Under the pieces are notes generated by a model. That model was not told the DNA's origin and ran no database searches. It worked only from the letters and a program-made list of their open reading frames with translations. A DNA stretch of 47,946 nucleotides from Acidithiobacillus montserratensis (GTDB lineage Bacteria; Pseudomonadota; Gammaproteobacteria; Acidithiobacillales; Acidithiobacillaceae): the NCBI RefSeq assembly GCF_018853465.1, contig NZ_JABBOU010000053.1, positions 1-47,946 of the forward strand. The letters are read 5' to 3'. Made by a program: the position numbers and the translations under genes. Each line of letters begins with the position of its first letter. The first letter of the stretch is position 1. This document shows positions 20,883-29,468 of this stretch, in pieces.

Positions 20883-20920
20883 GATGATAAGCGGGTGATT
20901 ATCATCCTGCTGAAAGTATA
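20883..20920 (-). promoter_or_regulatory. Dyad and -10-like box in the suhB/rsmE divergent region
   Basis: A perfect inverted repeat GATGATAA-N8-TTATCATC occupies 20883-20906. On the minus strand TATACT (20915-20920) could be the -10 box of the suhB/Calvin operon, which would place the dyad just after the start site. I see no good -35. The dyad also fits a TNA-type LysR-family site, but its place downstream of the putative start is more like a repressor operator. Confidence 0.4.
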
Positions 20921-20925
20921 CCGTC

Positions 20926-21654
20926 ATGCCGCGCATTCATTTATACGCTGATTCTGAATTGCCCGAAAGCGGCACTTATCTGTTGCCTACGGACCCCAGT
21001 CATCACTTGCTGAAAGTATTTCGGGCACGCATGGGACAGGAGCTGACCCTGTTCAATGGGGATGGTTGGGTGTACGACGGAGTCCTGACCGGGGCTGTTG
21101 AGCGCCGCGCCGAAATTGAGATCCGCCGGCGCTTCCAGCGTGATACCCGCTCGCCCCTCGCCATTCATCTCTGGTTACCTTTGATGCGGGGCGAGCGCTG
21201 GGACTGGAGCTTGCAAAAGGCCGTGGAGCTGGGGGTGCAGACGATTCAGCCGGTAGTCTGCCAGCATGCGGTGGTGCAGCTTGATGAGGCGCGGAGCGAA
21301 AAGCGGATCAAGCGCTGGCAGGATATGGTGATTGCCGCCTGTGAGCAGAGTGGGGCCACCCATATCCCCACGGTGGCGGCGCCCATGGCTTTGGATGATC
21401 TCTGGGCGCACCGTCGGGGTATGGGACTGGTTCTGGACCCGGCACCCGAGCATCCGGGATTTCGGGATCTGCCCCGCCCAGGCATCGAGCTGACCTTGCT
21501 CAGTGGCCCGGAGGGTGGCCTGAGTGCCCAGGAGCTGGCAGCTGCGAGTGCTCGGGGTTTTCAGAAAGTATGCATGGGGCCACGGATCTTGCGGGCGGAA
21601 ACTGCTGCAGTGGCAGCAGTCGCCGTGCTGCAGACCCTCTGGGGTGATGCCTGA
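20926..21654 (+). CDS. rsmE: 16S rRNA (uracil-1498-N3)-methyltransferase
   Basis: The 242-residue SPOUT methyltransferase modifies U1498 of 16S rRNA using SAM. The N-terminal PUA-like domain ends near residue 75. The knotted SAM-binding site appears as LLSGPEGGLSAQEL and GPRILRAETAAVAA. The segment VELGVQTIQPVVCQHAVV is typical. It is divergent from the Calvin block and ends ten bases from the convergent corA stop. Confidence 0.94.
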   Translation: MPRIHLYADSELPESGTYLLPTDPSHHLLKVFRARMGQELTLFNGDGWVYDGVLTGAVERRAEIEIRRRFQRDTRSPLAIHLWLPLMRGERWDWSLQKAVELGVQTIQPVVCQHAVVQLDEARSEKRIKRWQDMVIAACEQSGATHIPTVAAPMALDDLWAHRRGMGLVLDPAPEHPGFRDLPRPGIELTLLSGPEGGLSAQELAAASARGFQKVCMGPRILRAETAAVAAVAVLQTLWGDA

Positions 21655-21664
21655 AATATCGGGC

Positions 21665-22630
21665 TTAAATCCAGCCCGCTTTTTTGAAACGGCGGTACAG
21701 ATAATAGGATGATCCGGCCATGATGCTCAACGCCATGGGGTATCCGAATTTCCAGTGCAGTTCAGGCATATACTCAAAGTTCATGCCCCAGATGCCGGTA
21801 AAAATGGTAATCAACACCAGAATGGCACCCCAACCGGCCAGTTTTTTATTGACTTCACCGTGGTCGATGGCAATCAGGGACAAGTTGACCTGAATGGCGG
21901 TGGAGATGGTGTCTCTGATGGTATCCAGCTGACTGTTGAGCAGCATGATGTGATCATGCACATCCCGGAAGTAGTTTTCGGCACCGTCTATCTGGGTGGG
22001 TACACGTCCCCCGAAGAGCTTGCTGAAGCCGTCTGCCAAAGGCAGTAAGGCATGGCGTAACACATTGCTTTTGTATTTGAAATCATAGAGGCGTTCCATG
22101 TTCTGGCGGGCTTCCTGATTGTGAAACATGACCGTTTCCAGTTGCTCCAGCTCGTCATCGAGCATATCTACCACCGGGAAAAACAGGTCCACAATGGCGT
22201 CGGATAGCGCATAGAGCACATAGGCAGAGCCGTATTTGAGCAGATGGGGCTCCCGTTCTGCCCGGGCACGCACCCCGAGGAGGGTTTGTTCGCAATCCTG
22301 ACGGACGGAAAGTACAAAATTACTGCCGACAAATATATTAATTTGTCCCATGTGGAGATCTTCGCCATGATAGGCGGGGGCCTGCAGGACCACGAACAGA
22401 TGCTGGTCATATTCCTCAACTTTGGGCCTTTGCAAGCCATTGAATACATCCTCTACAGCCAGTTCGTGCAGATGAAACTGTTTTTGCAGAGCGCGCAATT
22501 CCGGCTCGGTGGCATCCTGCAAGGCGACCCAGACAAAATTCCCGGATTCCTGTAGGTATCGGGGAATATCTTCGAGCGTACTGTCTGCGACTTTATGTCC
22601 ATCGTTATACACTACACAGTTGACCAGCAT
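21665..22630 (-). CDS. corA: CorA-family magnesium/cobalt transporter
   Basis: The 321-residue protein has a long cytoplasmic N-terminal funnel and two C-terminal transmembrane helices with the hallmark GMNF at the end of the first (IWGMNFEYMPELHW) and a basic tail. A GGAG ribosome site is six to seven bases before the ATG. It is separated from the upstream MFS gene by 118 bases containing two hairpins, so it is probably transcribed on its own. Confidence 0.93.
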   Translation of the reverse strand: MLVNCVVYNDGHKVADSTLEDIPRYLQESGNFVWVALQDATEPELRALQKQFHLHELAVEDVFNGLQRPKVEEYDQHLFVVLQAPAYHGEDLHMGQINIFVGSNFVLSVRQDCEQTLLGVRARAEREPHLLKYGSAYVLYALSDAIVDLFFPVVDMLDDELEQLETVMFHNQEARQNMERLYDFKYKSNVLRHALLPLADGFSKLFGGRVPTQIDGAENYFRDVHDHIMLLNSQLDTIRDTISTAIQVNLSLIAIDHGEVNKKLAGWGAILVLITIFTGIWGMNFEYMPELHWKFGYPMALSIMAGSSYYLYRRFKKAGWI

Positions 22631-22673
22631 TTTTCGGCTCCTTTTTTGATTTTGCGGTAGCGTGTAAATAATT

Positions 22674-22732
22674 CCGCCGGAAAGGCAAAGGCCATTTCCG
22701 GCGGGAAAACCGGGCCGATTGTTCTTCGGCCC
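22674..22732 (-). terminator. Two hairpins after the MFS transporter gene
   Basis: Read on the minus strand after the MFS stop at 22749, GGGCCGA-N7-TCGGCCC (22712-22732) is followed by GGTTTTC. A second perfect 10-bp stem, CCGCCGGAAA-N11-TTTCCGGCGG (22674-22704), is followed by an AT-rich run. Together they are a plausible terminator between the MFS gene and corA. The T runs are short. Confidence 0.45.
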
Positions 22733-22748
22733 TTCATCAACAGAGACA

Positions 22749-24230
22749 TCAGACCTGCGGCTGGATGCGCGCTTTTTCGATTTTTTCCAGGCTACCCCGA
22801 GTTTCTACCCGGAAGGTCCAGGTGACGATAGCCCCCAGTATCGACGTCCCTACCAGAATGATCAACAGAGTCTGGGTACCAATGGTATGCAGCAGGATAG
22901 GGAAAAGAAAAGCGGTCATGACCGCACCAATCTTGGCAAAAGAAGCGGCAAAGCCCGCCCCGTAGCCACGAATGGAGGTGGGGAATACCTCTCCTGCCAG
23001 CAGATAGGTCTGAGCATTGGGCCCAAGGTTGGTCATGAAGTTGAAAAGCATGAATCCTGCGAAGAGCAGAATGGTCTTGTCACCAGCGGGCAGATTCAGG
23101 GAGATGGCCGCCAGACCCAACCCCACAGCACAACCAATAAAACCGATGATCTGCAATTTGATCCGGCCCGTACCTTCGACCATGAAGATGGCCGCGAGTA
23201 CCCCCAGAATCAACAGGACGTCGAGCAGGGCGGTACCTTTGGCGGAGAGCATCACATTCTGCGCCAGATCAGCGACTGAATGCACGTCCTTGGACGAACC
23301 CAGGGTGCTGGCAAGGATGATCGGGGTAAAAATACCGATACCGTAAGTACCCAAATCCTGTATAAACCAGGGAATGGAGGCGAGAATGGTGGCACGGCGG
23401 TTATGGGTGTTGAAAAGTACCATCGGGCTGACTTTCTGATGCCCGTGGGCATGTTCCTTGTTCAGGCGTACTTCCTTGGGATACTGGGGTACGCGTTTGA
23501 GCAGTCTGCGGGTTTCTTTTTCGGCCTCTTCCACGCGTCCCTTGCTGGCCAGCCAGTGGGGGCTGTCGGTAATGAAAAAACGGCCGACAATCACCAGAAT
23601 GGCGGGAATGATGGCGGCGGCATACATCCAGCGCCAGGCATCCACTTCGGGATAGGCGTCGAGGATGATGATGCCCAGACCCGCTCCGACAATGGCGCCC
23701 ACCGCCTGAAAGGCAAAGGCGCCGAGTACCAGGCCGCCGCGTCCCTTGCTGGGAACGGCTTCGGAAATGACCAGATGGGCGGTGGGATAATCACAGCCCA
23801 GGGCCAGCCCGATCCCGAAGAGGCACACCACCATCCAGATATAATTGGGGCTCAGGGTAAGGCCGATGAGAAACGCCACGAAAATCAACATCTCGACAAT
23901 AAACATGCGCTTGCGGCCGAATACATCGGAGAGTCCGCCCAGCATGGTGGCGCCAATCAGAATGCCGAACAGAGCCACGGCAGTGACCACACCCTTTTGC
24001 GCCGCTTGCAGGGAGAAATCCTGAACAATAAGGGGCAGAGCAATACCAGTCATGAAAATGACCAGGCCTTCAAAAAATTTGCCAGCCACGGCGAGACTCC
24101 AGATCCGCCACTGCATGGCGGTCATGGGCGTGCCTTTGAGTGCGGTACCGTCGGACCAGACGGGCACTTCATCAATATACTGCTGGATACTTTTCCCGGA
24201 AGAGGGAGTATGTATGGGTTCTGAACTCAT
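22749..24230 (-). CDS. MFS transporter, sugar/phosphate porter type
   Basis: The 493-residue membrane protein has about 12 transmembrane helices and the sugar-porter family motifs GGLSDVFGRKRMF after helix 2 and a PTSIRGYGAG-type loop in the second half. The helix-4 segment GLALGCDYPTAHLVISE resembles the G-G-D-Y-P-x-S signature of Pho84-type phosphate:H+ symporters, though aromatic-acid and other porters share parts of it. It lies 24 bases after ppk2 on the same strand and shares its Pho-box-like promoter, so phosphate uptake is a reasonable guess. AAGGAG precedes the ATG. Confidence 0.82.
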   Translation of the reverse strand: MSSEPIHTPSSGKSIQQYIDEVPVWSDGTALKGTPMTAMQWRIWSLAVAGKFFEGLVIFMTGIALPLIVQDFSLQAAQKGVVTAVALFGILIGATMLGGLSDVFGRKRMFIVEMLIFVAFLIGLTLSPNYIWMVVCLFGIGLALGCDYPTAHLVISEAVPSKGRGGLVLGAFAFQAVGAIVGAGLGIIILDAYPEVDAWRWMYAAAIIPAILVIVGRFFITDSPHWLASKGRVEEAEKETRRLLKRVPQYPKEVRLNKEHAHGHQKVSPMVLFNTHNRRATILASIPWFIQDLGTYGIGIFTPIILASTLGSSKDVHSVADLAQNVMLSAKGTALLDVLLILGVLAAIFMVEGTGRIKLQIIGFIGCAVGLGLAAISLNLPAGDKTILLFAGFMLFNFMTNLGPNAQTYLLAGEVFPTSIRGYGAGFAASFAKIGAVMTAFLFPILLHTIGTQTLLIILVGTSILGAIVTWTFRVETRGSLEKIEKARIQPQV

Positions 24231-24254
24231 GAACGAGTGCTCCTTGAAGTGGGG

Positions 24255-25421
24255 TTATCCGGCGGATTCCGGGCTGTTGTTAAAAGGATTGAGTTCCTGA
24301 GAATTGGTTTCGCCATACATGACGTGGGCCCGGCTGACGATCAGGCTGTCGACCGAACCAATGGCCTGCATGTCCTTGTTGTCGTAGGGAATCACCTGGA
24401 GCAAATGGCGCAAGGCATTCAATCGCGCTCTTTTTTTATCGTTGGATTTGACCACGGTCCACGGTGCATAAGCCGTATCGGTATGGAAAAACATGGTTTC
24501 CTTGGCGCGGGTGTAGTCCTCCCAGCGATCCAGGGAGGCGAGATCCATGGGCGACAGTTTCCACTGTTTGAGGGGGTGGACCTTGCGCTCTTCAAAGCGG
24601 CGGCGCTGTTCGTCGCGGGTCACGGAAAACCAGAGTTTGACGAGATGAATGCCGCTATAAATGAGATGTCGCTCAAATTCCGGTACCTGGCGCATGAATT
24701 CCTGATAATCAGCTTCATTGCAAAAGCCCATTACTCTTTCGACGCCGGCGCGGTTGTACCAGGAGCGGTCGAAAAAGACCATTTCGCCGGCAGTGGGCAG
24801 TTGTTCGACATAACGCTGGAAATACCACTGGCCTTTTTCCCTTTCCGAGGGCTTGTCCAGGGCGACCACTCTGGCACCGCGCGGATTGAGATGTTCCATG
24901 AAACGTTTGATGGTGCCGCCCTTGCCTGCCGCATCGCGGCCCTCAAAAATCACCACGACTTTTTGGCCTGTAGCTTTTACCCATGCCTGCAATTTGAGCA
25001 GTTCTACCTGCAAACTGTATTTTTCATGCTCATAGTCCCGGCGCGTCATACGATACTTGTAGGGATATCCACCGGTGCGCCAGTCTTCGTTCAAGGTGTC
25101 ATTGGTGTTCGACACATATTTGTCGGGATGAATGGCGCCATTTTCGTGCAGGTGTTCCAGGTCTTCAGGGCTGACATCCGAATGGATCACCTTGATAGCT
25201 GCATCCAGGGATTGGGTGGCCTGGGGGTGGCTGCTGACATAATCGCTGACAATGGCGCTTTGCTGGGCTTGCGCCGCTTCAATGGCTTCTTTTACCACAA
25301 ATTCACGAATGCCTTCAGGACTTAAATCCGGAGCAACGTCTCCAGCTGTGGTGAGAACAGACTCGAGATTATCATTGGAGGATGTTTGCTGCTTGCCGCT
25401 GGTGTTGGACCTTTCTGCCAT
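24255..25421 (-). CDS. ppk2: Polyphosphate kinase 2
   Basis: The 388-residue protein is a single-domain PPK2, which transfers phosphate between polyphosphate and nucleoside di- or monophosphates. The P-loop (FEGRDAAGKGGTIKRF), the lid residues KPSEREKGQWYFQRY and the Walker B-like FFDRSWYNRAGVERVMGF are clear. The ~110 N-terminal residues are less conserved and partly low in complexity. A class I PPK2 (GDP/ADP-using) is most likely from the length. It leads an operon with the MFS transporter and has AGGAG before the ATG. Confidence 0.93.
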   Translation of the reverse strand: MAERSNTSGKQQTSSNDNLESVLTTAGDVAPDLSPEGIREFVVKEAIEAAQAQQSAIVSDYVSSHPQATQSLDAAIKVIHSDVSPEDLEHLHENGAIHPDKYVSNTNDTLNEDWRTGGYPYKYRMTRRDYEHEKYSLQVELLKLQAWVKATGQKVVVIFEGRDAAGKGGTIKRFMEHLNPRGARVVALDKPSEREKGQWYFQRYVEQLPTAGEMVFFDRSWYNRAGVERVMGFCNEADYQEFMRQVPEFERHLIYSGIHLVKLWFSVTRDEQRRRFEERKVHPLKQWKLSPMDLASLDRWEDYTRAKETMFFHTDTAYAPWTVVKSNDKKRARLNALRHLLQVIPYDNKDMQAIGSVDSLIVSRAHVMYGETNSQELNPFNNSPESAG

Positions 25422-25454
25422 GCTGACTCCTGGAAAAAATAAATTTTCTACAGG

Positions 25455-25488
25455 AGCATATCAGGTCAATATGTCATTTTTATGACAG
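25455..25488 (-). promoter_or_regulatory. Pho-box-like promoter of ppk2 and the MFS gene
   Basis: On the minus strand 25471-25488 reads CTGTCATAAAAATGACAT. By eye this matches 16 of 18 positions of the E. coli PhoB box (CTGTCATAWAWCTGTCAY). Ten bases further on is TATGCT (25455-25460), a fair -10. Ten bases is the same box-to--10 distance as in E. coli phoA, where the Pho box replaces the -35. The site is also close to an inverted repeat TGTCAT-N4-ATGACA, so a dyad-binding regulator is the alternative. Confidence 0.55.
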
Positions 25489-25622
25489 TCAATGGGTTGC
25501 GGTTAACTATATGCTGCTGCAGCAGTATAGGGCGTAGCCCATGGCTGAACCGGCAAAGCATCGGGTTGACAGCGTCGCCAGCAGGATGGACCATTCCATG
25601 AACTTTTAAAGAGAGCCTCCCT

Positions 25623-26597
25623 ATGGAAATTCTGCTTGCGAATCCGCGTGGCTTTTGTGCCGGCGTCAATCGTGCCATTCAAATCGTCGATCGGGCTTTG
25701 GAGCTGTTCGGCGCGCCTATTTATGTGCGTCATGAAGTAGTGCATAACCGCCATGTAGTCGAAGATCTGCGTGCCCGAGGCGCGGTATTTGTGGAAGAGC
25801 TGGATGAGGTGCCCGATGCGGCAACGGTGATTTTCAGTGCCCATGGAGTGCCCATTGCGGTGCGCCAGCACGCCGCTGCCCGGGGGTTGAGTGTATTTGA
25901 CGCGACCTGTCCCCTGGTGACCAAAGTGCATATGGAAGTCAAAAAATACAGTCGGGAGGGTATGGAAATGGTGTTGATCGGTCATGCCGGTCATCCGGAA
26001 GTTGAAGGCACCATGGGGCAGGTGGAAGAGGGCATGATGTATCTGGTGTCCACCGTGGCTGACGTGGCCACCCTGATGCCACGTAACCCCGAAAAGCTGG
26101 CGTACATTACCCAGACAACCCTCAGCATGGATGACACGGCCGAGGTGATTGAGGCATTGCGTCGGCGTTTTCCCCGGATTCAGGGGCCTAAAAAAGACGA
26201 TATTTGTTATGCCACCCAGAACCGTCAGGATGCGGTCAAAAGCCTGGCGCCCGAGGTGGACATTTTACTGGTTGTCGGTGCGCCCAACAGTTCCAACTCC
26301 AGTCGACTGGCCGAGCTGGGCGGACGTCTGGATACGCCGACCCATTTGATTGAAGATGCTAGCCAGTTGCGTCGGGAATGGTTTGCGGATGTGGGCAAAA
26401 TCGGCATCAGTGCCGGTGCTTCTGCGCCCGAGAGTCTGGTTCGGGGGATTATCGAGCAGTTGCAGGCATGGGGGGCTACCGTCCCCCGGGAAACTGCTGG
26501 CGTTGAAGAAAAGGTCATTTTCAGTCTGCCCTTGGCTTTGGTACAGGCGCAGTCCCGTCGGCAGGAGTCCGGGCAAGCGTCGGGAGAGGCAGTTTAG
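25623..26597 (+). CDS. ispH: 4-hydroxy-3-methylbut-2-enyl diphosphate reductase
   Basis: The 324-residue Fe-S enzyme catalyses the last step of the MEP isoprenoid pathway, giving IPP and DMAPP. The three cluster Cys lie in [26 protein letters not shown] and [14 protein letters not shown]. Other family segments are [33 protein letters not shown] and [10 protein letters not shown]. Its last four bases overlap the convergent rmuC stop. The 201-base divergent region to ppk2 holds its promoter, which I could not pin down. Confidence 0.96.
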   Translation: MEILLANPRGFCAGVNRAIQIVDRALELFGAPIYVRHEVVHNRHVVEDLRARGAVFVEELDEVPDAATVIFSAHGVPIAVRQHAAARGLSVFDATCPLVTKVHMEVKKYSREGMEMVLIGHAGHPEVEGTMGQVEEGMMYLVSTVADVATLMPRNPEKLAYITQTTLSMDDTAEVIEALRRRFPRIQGPKKDDICYATQNRQDAVKSLAPEVDILLVVGAPNSSNSSRLAELGGRLDTPTHLIEDASQLRREWFADVGKIGISAGASAPESLVRGIIEQLQAWGATVPRETAGVEEKVIFSLPLALVQAQSRRQESGQASGEAV

Positions 26598-28096
26598 GCG
26601 CCGGGACCTGCCGAATCCCGTTCCAGCAATTCGTCGGCCTGTAAAGGGCGGGCACTGATTTCCACCGGTTCCTGGACGCTGAGTTCCTTATCCTCGGCAG
26701 CGGCTTTGAGATCACGGAACTTGCGGGCCGAACTGAGTACGCGTCCTTCCAGAGAGCCGGTTGCCTTGTTATAGGCGTCCACAGCCTGCCCCAGATTTTT
26801 GCCGACCCTGCTCCAATGTCCGGCGAGGGTATGCAGGCGATCATAGAGTTCCTTGCCTAGTTCGCTGATGGCCTTTGCGTTTTCGGCCAGTGACTCTTGC
26901 CGCCAGCCGTAGGAAACTGCGCGCAGCAGGGCGATGAGGGTGGTGGGGCTGGCGACAATGACTTTTTGTTCAACGCCAAATTCAATGAGGGAGGGGTCCG
27001 CCTGCAAGGCGGCGCTGAAAAACACTTCACCGGGAACGAATAGTACGACAAACTCGGGGGTGGGCTGAAATTGTTCCCAGTAGGATTTTTTGCTGAGTTG
27101 CGTCATGTGGTTACGCAGCTCATGGGCATGTTTGAGCAATAAAGACTGACGTCTGGCCTCATCATCGCTTTCCATGGCTTCCAGATAGGCATTGAGGGGC
27201 GCTTTGGCATCAACCACCAGACGTTTGCCGCCGGGGAGCCGTACCAGCATATCCGGGCGTTGTTGGCCATTTTCGGTGTGCACACTGGTTTGTTCGGTGA
27301 AATCACAATAGGCCAGCATTCCGGCCATTTCCACTACGCGTTTGAGCTGCATTTCTCCCCAGCGCCCACGCGCTGCCGGTTGTCGCAAGGCCTTTACCAG
27401 AGAAGCTGTTTCCTGATGCAGGCGGGGAAGATGATCCTGTACCAGCCCCCGCAGTTGCTCATTCAGGGCGCCATAGGCATCAATGCGGGTTTTTTCCATG
27501 GCCTCCATGCGCTGGCCGACTTTTTCCATGGAACTGCGAATCGGTTCGATCAGTTGATCCACAGCTTTCTGGCGTCCCTCCCAGTCGCTTTTGGCATTTT
27601 CCTGGAAGCGTTCCAGATTTTCCCGTGCAAGCTCCAGAAAAGACTGATTATTACGGCGCAGGGCATCAGCAGAAAGGGATTGAAAAGTCTCTGCAAGGCG
27701 TTGCCGGGCATCTTCCAGCACAGTCAATTTTTCGGCGCTGCGCAAGCGCTCCTGTTCCAGACGTTCTTGCAGTTCGGCCAGTTGTCCTTGCAAGCTGCTC
27801 AGGGCTTGCCGGAGTTGTCCAGTTTCGGACTGGGCGGTATGAAGAGCGGCATGCAGTGACGGAATCTGCTGGTTTTCGGTTTCTGCCCGGACCCGTAGTT
27901 CATTTTGTTGGAGCAGGGCGGCTTGCTGTTCCTGAACCTGGGTGCGCAGTTCGTTGATTACATGCTCCAGTTGGGACTGAAGGACTTTAGTATCGTCCTG
28001 TTGGCGGCGTAAATTTTGCCGATTCAATACATAGAGAATGGCAAGGCCGAACAGTAGCCCCAGCAGAAAAATCAGAAAAAATTCCCAGATCACCAA
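26594..28096 (-). CDS. rmuC: DNA recombination protein RmuC homologue
   Basis: The 500-residue protein has one N-terminal membrane helix ([19 protein letters not shown]), a long coiled coil from about residue 30 to 230, and the RmuC nuclease-like domain with [40 protein letters not shown] and [12 protein letters not shown]. RmuC limits inversion at short repeats; its biochemical action is unclear. The start is TTG at 28096 or GTG at 28093, and both have weak ribosome sites. Confidence 0.92.
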   Translation of the reverse strand: MVIWEFFLIFLLGLLFGLAILYVLNRQNLRRQQDDTKVLQSQLEHVINELRTQVQEQQAALLQQNELRVRAETENQQIPSLHAALHTAQSETGQLRQALSSLQGQLAELQERLEQERLRSAEKLTVLEDARQRLAETFQSLSADALRRNNQSFLELARENLERFQENAKSDWEGRQKAVDQLIEPIRSSMEKVGQRMEAMEKTRIDAYGALNEQLRGLVQDHLPRLHQETASLVKALRQPAARGRWGEMQLKRVVEMAGMLAYCDFTEQTSVHTENGQQRPDMLVRLPGGKRLVVDAKAPLNAYLEAMESDDEARRQSLLLKHAHELRNHMTQLSKKSYWEQFQPTPEFVVLFVPGEVFFSAALQADPSLIEFGVEQKVIVASPTTLIALLRAVSYGWRQESLAENAKAISELGKELYDRLHTLAGHWSRVGKNLGQAVDAYNKATGSLEGRVLSSARKFRDLKAAAEDKELSVQEPVEISARPLQADELLERDSAGPGA

Positions 28097-28143
28097 GCGT
28101 ATACCTGAATAAAAAAATGAATCACTAGCATACGCCAGGCATC

Positions 28144-28175
28144 AGAAAAGACGAAGCCGATACCACGACTTCGTC
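28144..28175 (-). terminator. Rho-independent terminator of mscL
   Basis: On the minus strand, GACGAAG-N12-CTTCGTC forms a 7-bp stem (28169-28175 with 28150-28156) followed directly by TTTTCT. It begins 12 bases after the mscL stop. Confidence 0.75.
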
Positions 28176-28186
28176 AGGTAACAGGG

Positions 28187-28642
28187 TCAGGATTCCAGTT
28201 GAGAAGTGCAGTTGGGACAACGGGTAGCCGCCAGGGAGATGCTGGACAGGCAGTAGGGGCAACTTTTGGTGGAAACCGGTGCCGCAGGTTTCGGGTAGAG
28301 TTTGTTAATAACCCGGACGATAGAAAATATGACCAGTGCAATAATGAAAAAGCTGATCAGAGCCATAATGAACAGGCCGTAGTTTAGTGTAACAGCCCCG
28401 GCCTTTTTGGCAGCAGCCAGAGTCAGATAAGGGCCAGGGGTGCTGCCTTCTTTCAGAATGACATATAAATTGGAGAAATCGACCTTGTCGAGGAGCAGGC
28501 CAATGGGTGGCATGATGATATCACCGACCAGCGCGGTGACGATGGCAGAAAATGCGGTACCGATGACAAAGGCGACGGCCAAGTCGATGACATTGCCGCG
28601 CTGCAGAAATATCTTAAAATCATTGATAAAGTCCTTGAACAT
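28187..28642 (-). CDS. mscL: Large-conductance mechanosensitive channel MscL with zinc-ribbon tail
   Basis: The first ~120 residues are a normal MscL: the amphipathic N-terminus and TM1 (FLQRGNVIDLAVAFVIGTAFSAIV), the periplasmic loop and TM2 (LNYGLFIMALISFFIIALVIFSIVRVINKL). After a short Pro-rich linker the protein ends in CPYCLSSISLAATRCPNCTSQL, two CxxC pairs that look like a zinc ribbon. This replaces or extends the usual C-terminal helical bundle and brings the length to 151. The channel releases solutes during hypo-osmotic shock. GGGAG precedes the ATG. Confidence 0.94.
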   Translation of the reverse strand: MFKDFINDFKIFLQRGNVIDLAVAFVIGTAFSAIVTALVGDIIMPPIGLLLDKVDFSNLYVILKEGSTPGPYLTLAAAKKAGAVTLNYGLFIMALISFFIIALVIFSIVRVINKLYPKPAAPVSTKSCPYCLSSISLAATRCPNCTSQLES

Positions 28643-28804
28643 GTTTTCTCCCTTTTTGGGTCATAGAAAATCAGATTGTTGTAGTTGATTGTAAAGACAG
28701 GAAGTTCTGTCTAATGGAATCATACGCATTTTCCGGACAAACGCTCAAGATATGATAATCAGGACCTTGATCTCTGTTTTTCGGGGAGGATGTGCTGCTC
28801 ACGG

Positions 28805-29320
28805 TTAATGGCTGCAGAAATGATTCACCTGGATTTTTTCCTGATCCATTTGTTGGTGTCCATTGGCCTGGGTACAGGCTTCGCTGCCATTTTCACAGGT
28901 CATGGCCCAGCTTTGCGCCAGATCAAAAAAATGAGCGGCATGTCCGCTTGGCCGGGCATAAGGGCTGCCGGCAAACAAAGGCTGGAGGGCGTGAAAATAC
29001 TGGCTTTCTTCGTTGGTCCACTGGGCGACGGCCTGCCAGCAGGTGGACTGGGCATTGACCGGCATCCGGGCGCAGCCGATCGCATTATTGCGGGCACGGA
29101 GTAAAGCCTGCTGCCAGTTGGGGCAAAATTGTCGCTCGGCACTGGCACGCTGCCCGGCAACAGCGGCGAGACGCTGTTCGGCCTGTTTTGCCTTTTCTTG
29201 GGCTAGTTGAGCACTTTGGGTGGCGGCACTGCTTGCCCCACCATCAGGCACGGTGGAGTTTACAGTGGCACACCCTGCCAGGCTGGCCAGGACAAGGATG
29301 AACAAAATTTTTGCAGGCAT
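28805..29320 (-). CDS. Hypothetical lipoprotein
   Basis: The 171-residue protein has a lipoprotein signal (lipobox LAGC with Cys near residue 17), then a short Ala/Gln-rich coiled segment (residues ~33-60, TQSAQLAQEKAKQAEQRLA) and a domain with six further Cys, including a last Cys-Ser-His. It should be anchored in the periplasm and may form disulfides. I do not recognise the family. It lies after the RND operon on the same strand with a 148-base gap; a possible -10 box TATAAA lies upstream in that gap. Confidence 0.7.
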   Translation of the reverse strand: MPAKILFILVLASLAGCATVNSTVPDGGASSAATQSAQLAQEKAKQAEQRLAAVAGQRASAERQFCPNWQQALLRARNNAIGCARMPVNAQSTCWQAVAQWTNEESQYFHALQPLFAGSPYARPSGHAAHFFDLAQSWAMTCENGSEACTQANGHQQMDQEKIQVNHFCSH

Positions 29321-29468
29321 TACGGACTCTCTCTTCTGTGGATAGTTGTCCGTTTTATATCACAATTTTATGATAATGCTAAAACAAGTATCTCCAAATT
29401 TTGTGTTTTGGTAAAAATGCCGGACTCATCCACAGCGGTACAGCGTACGCGTGTTGCAAAAAGCCGAG

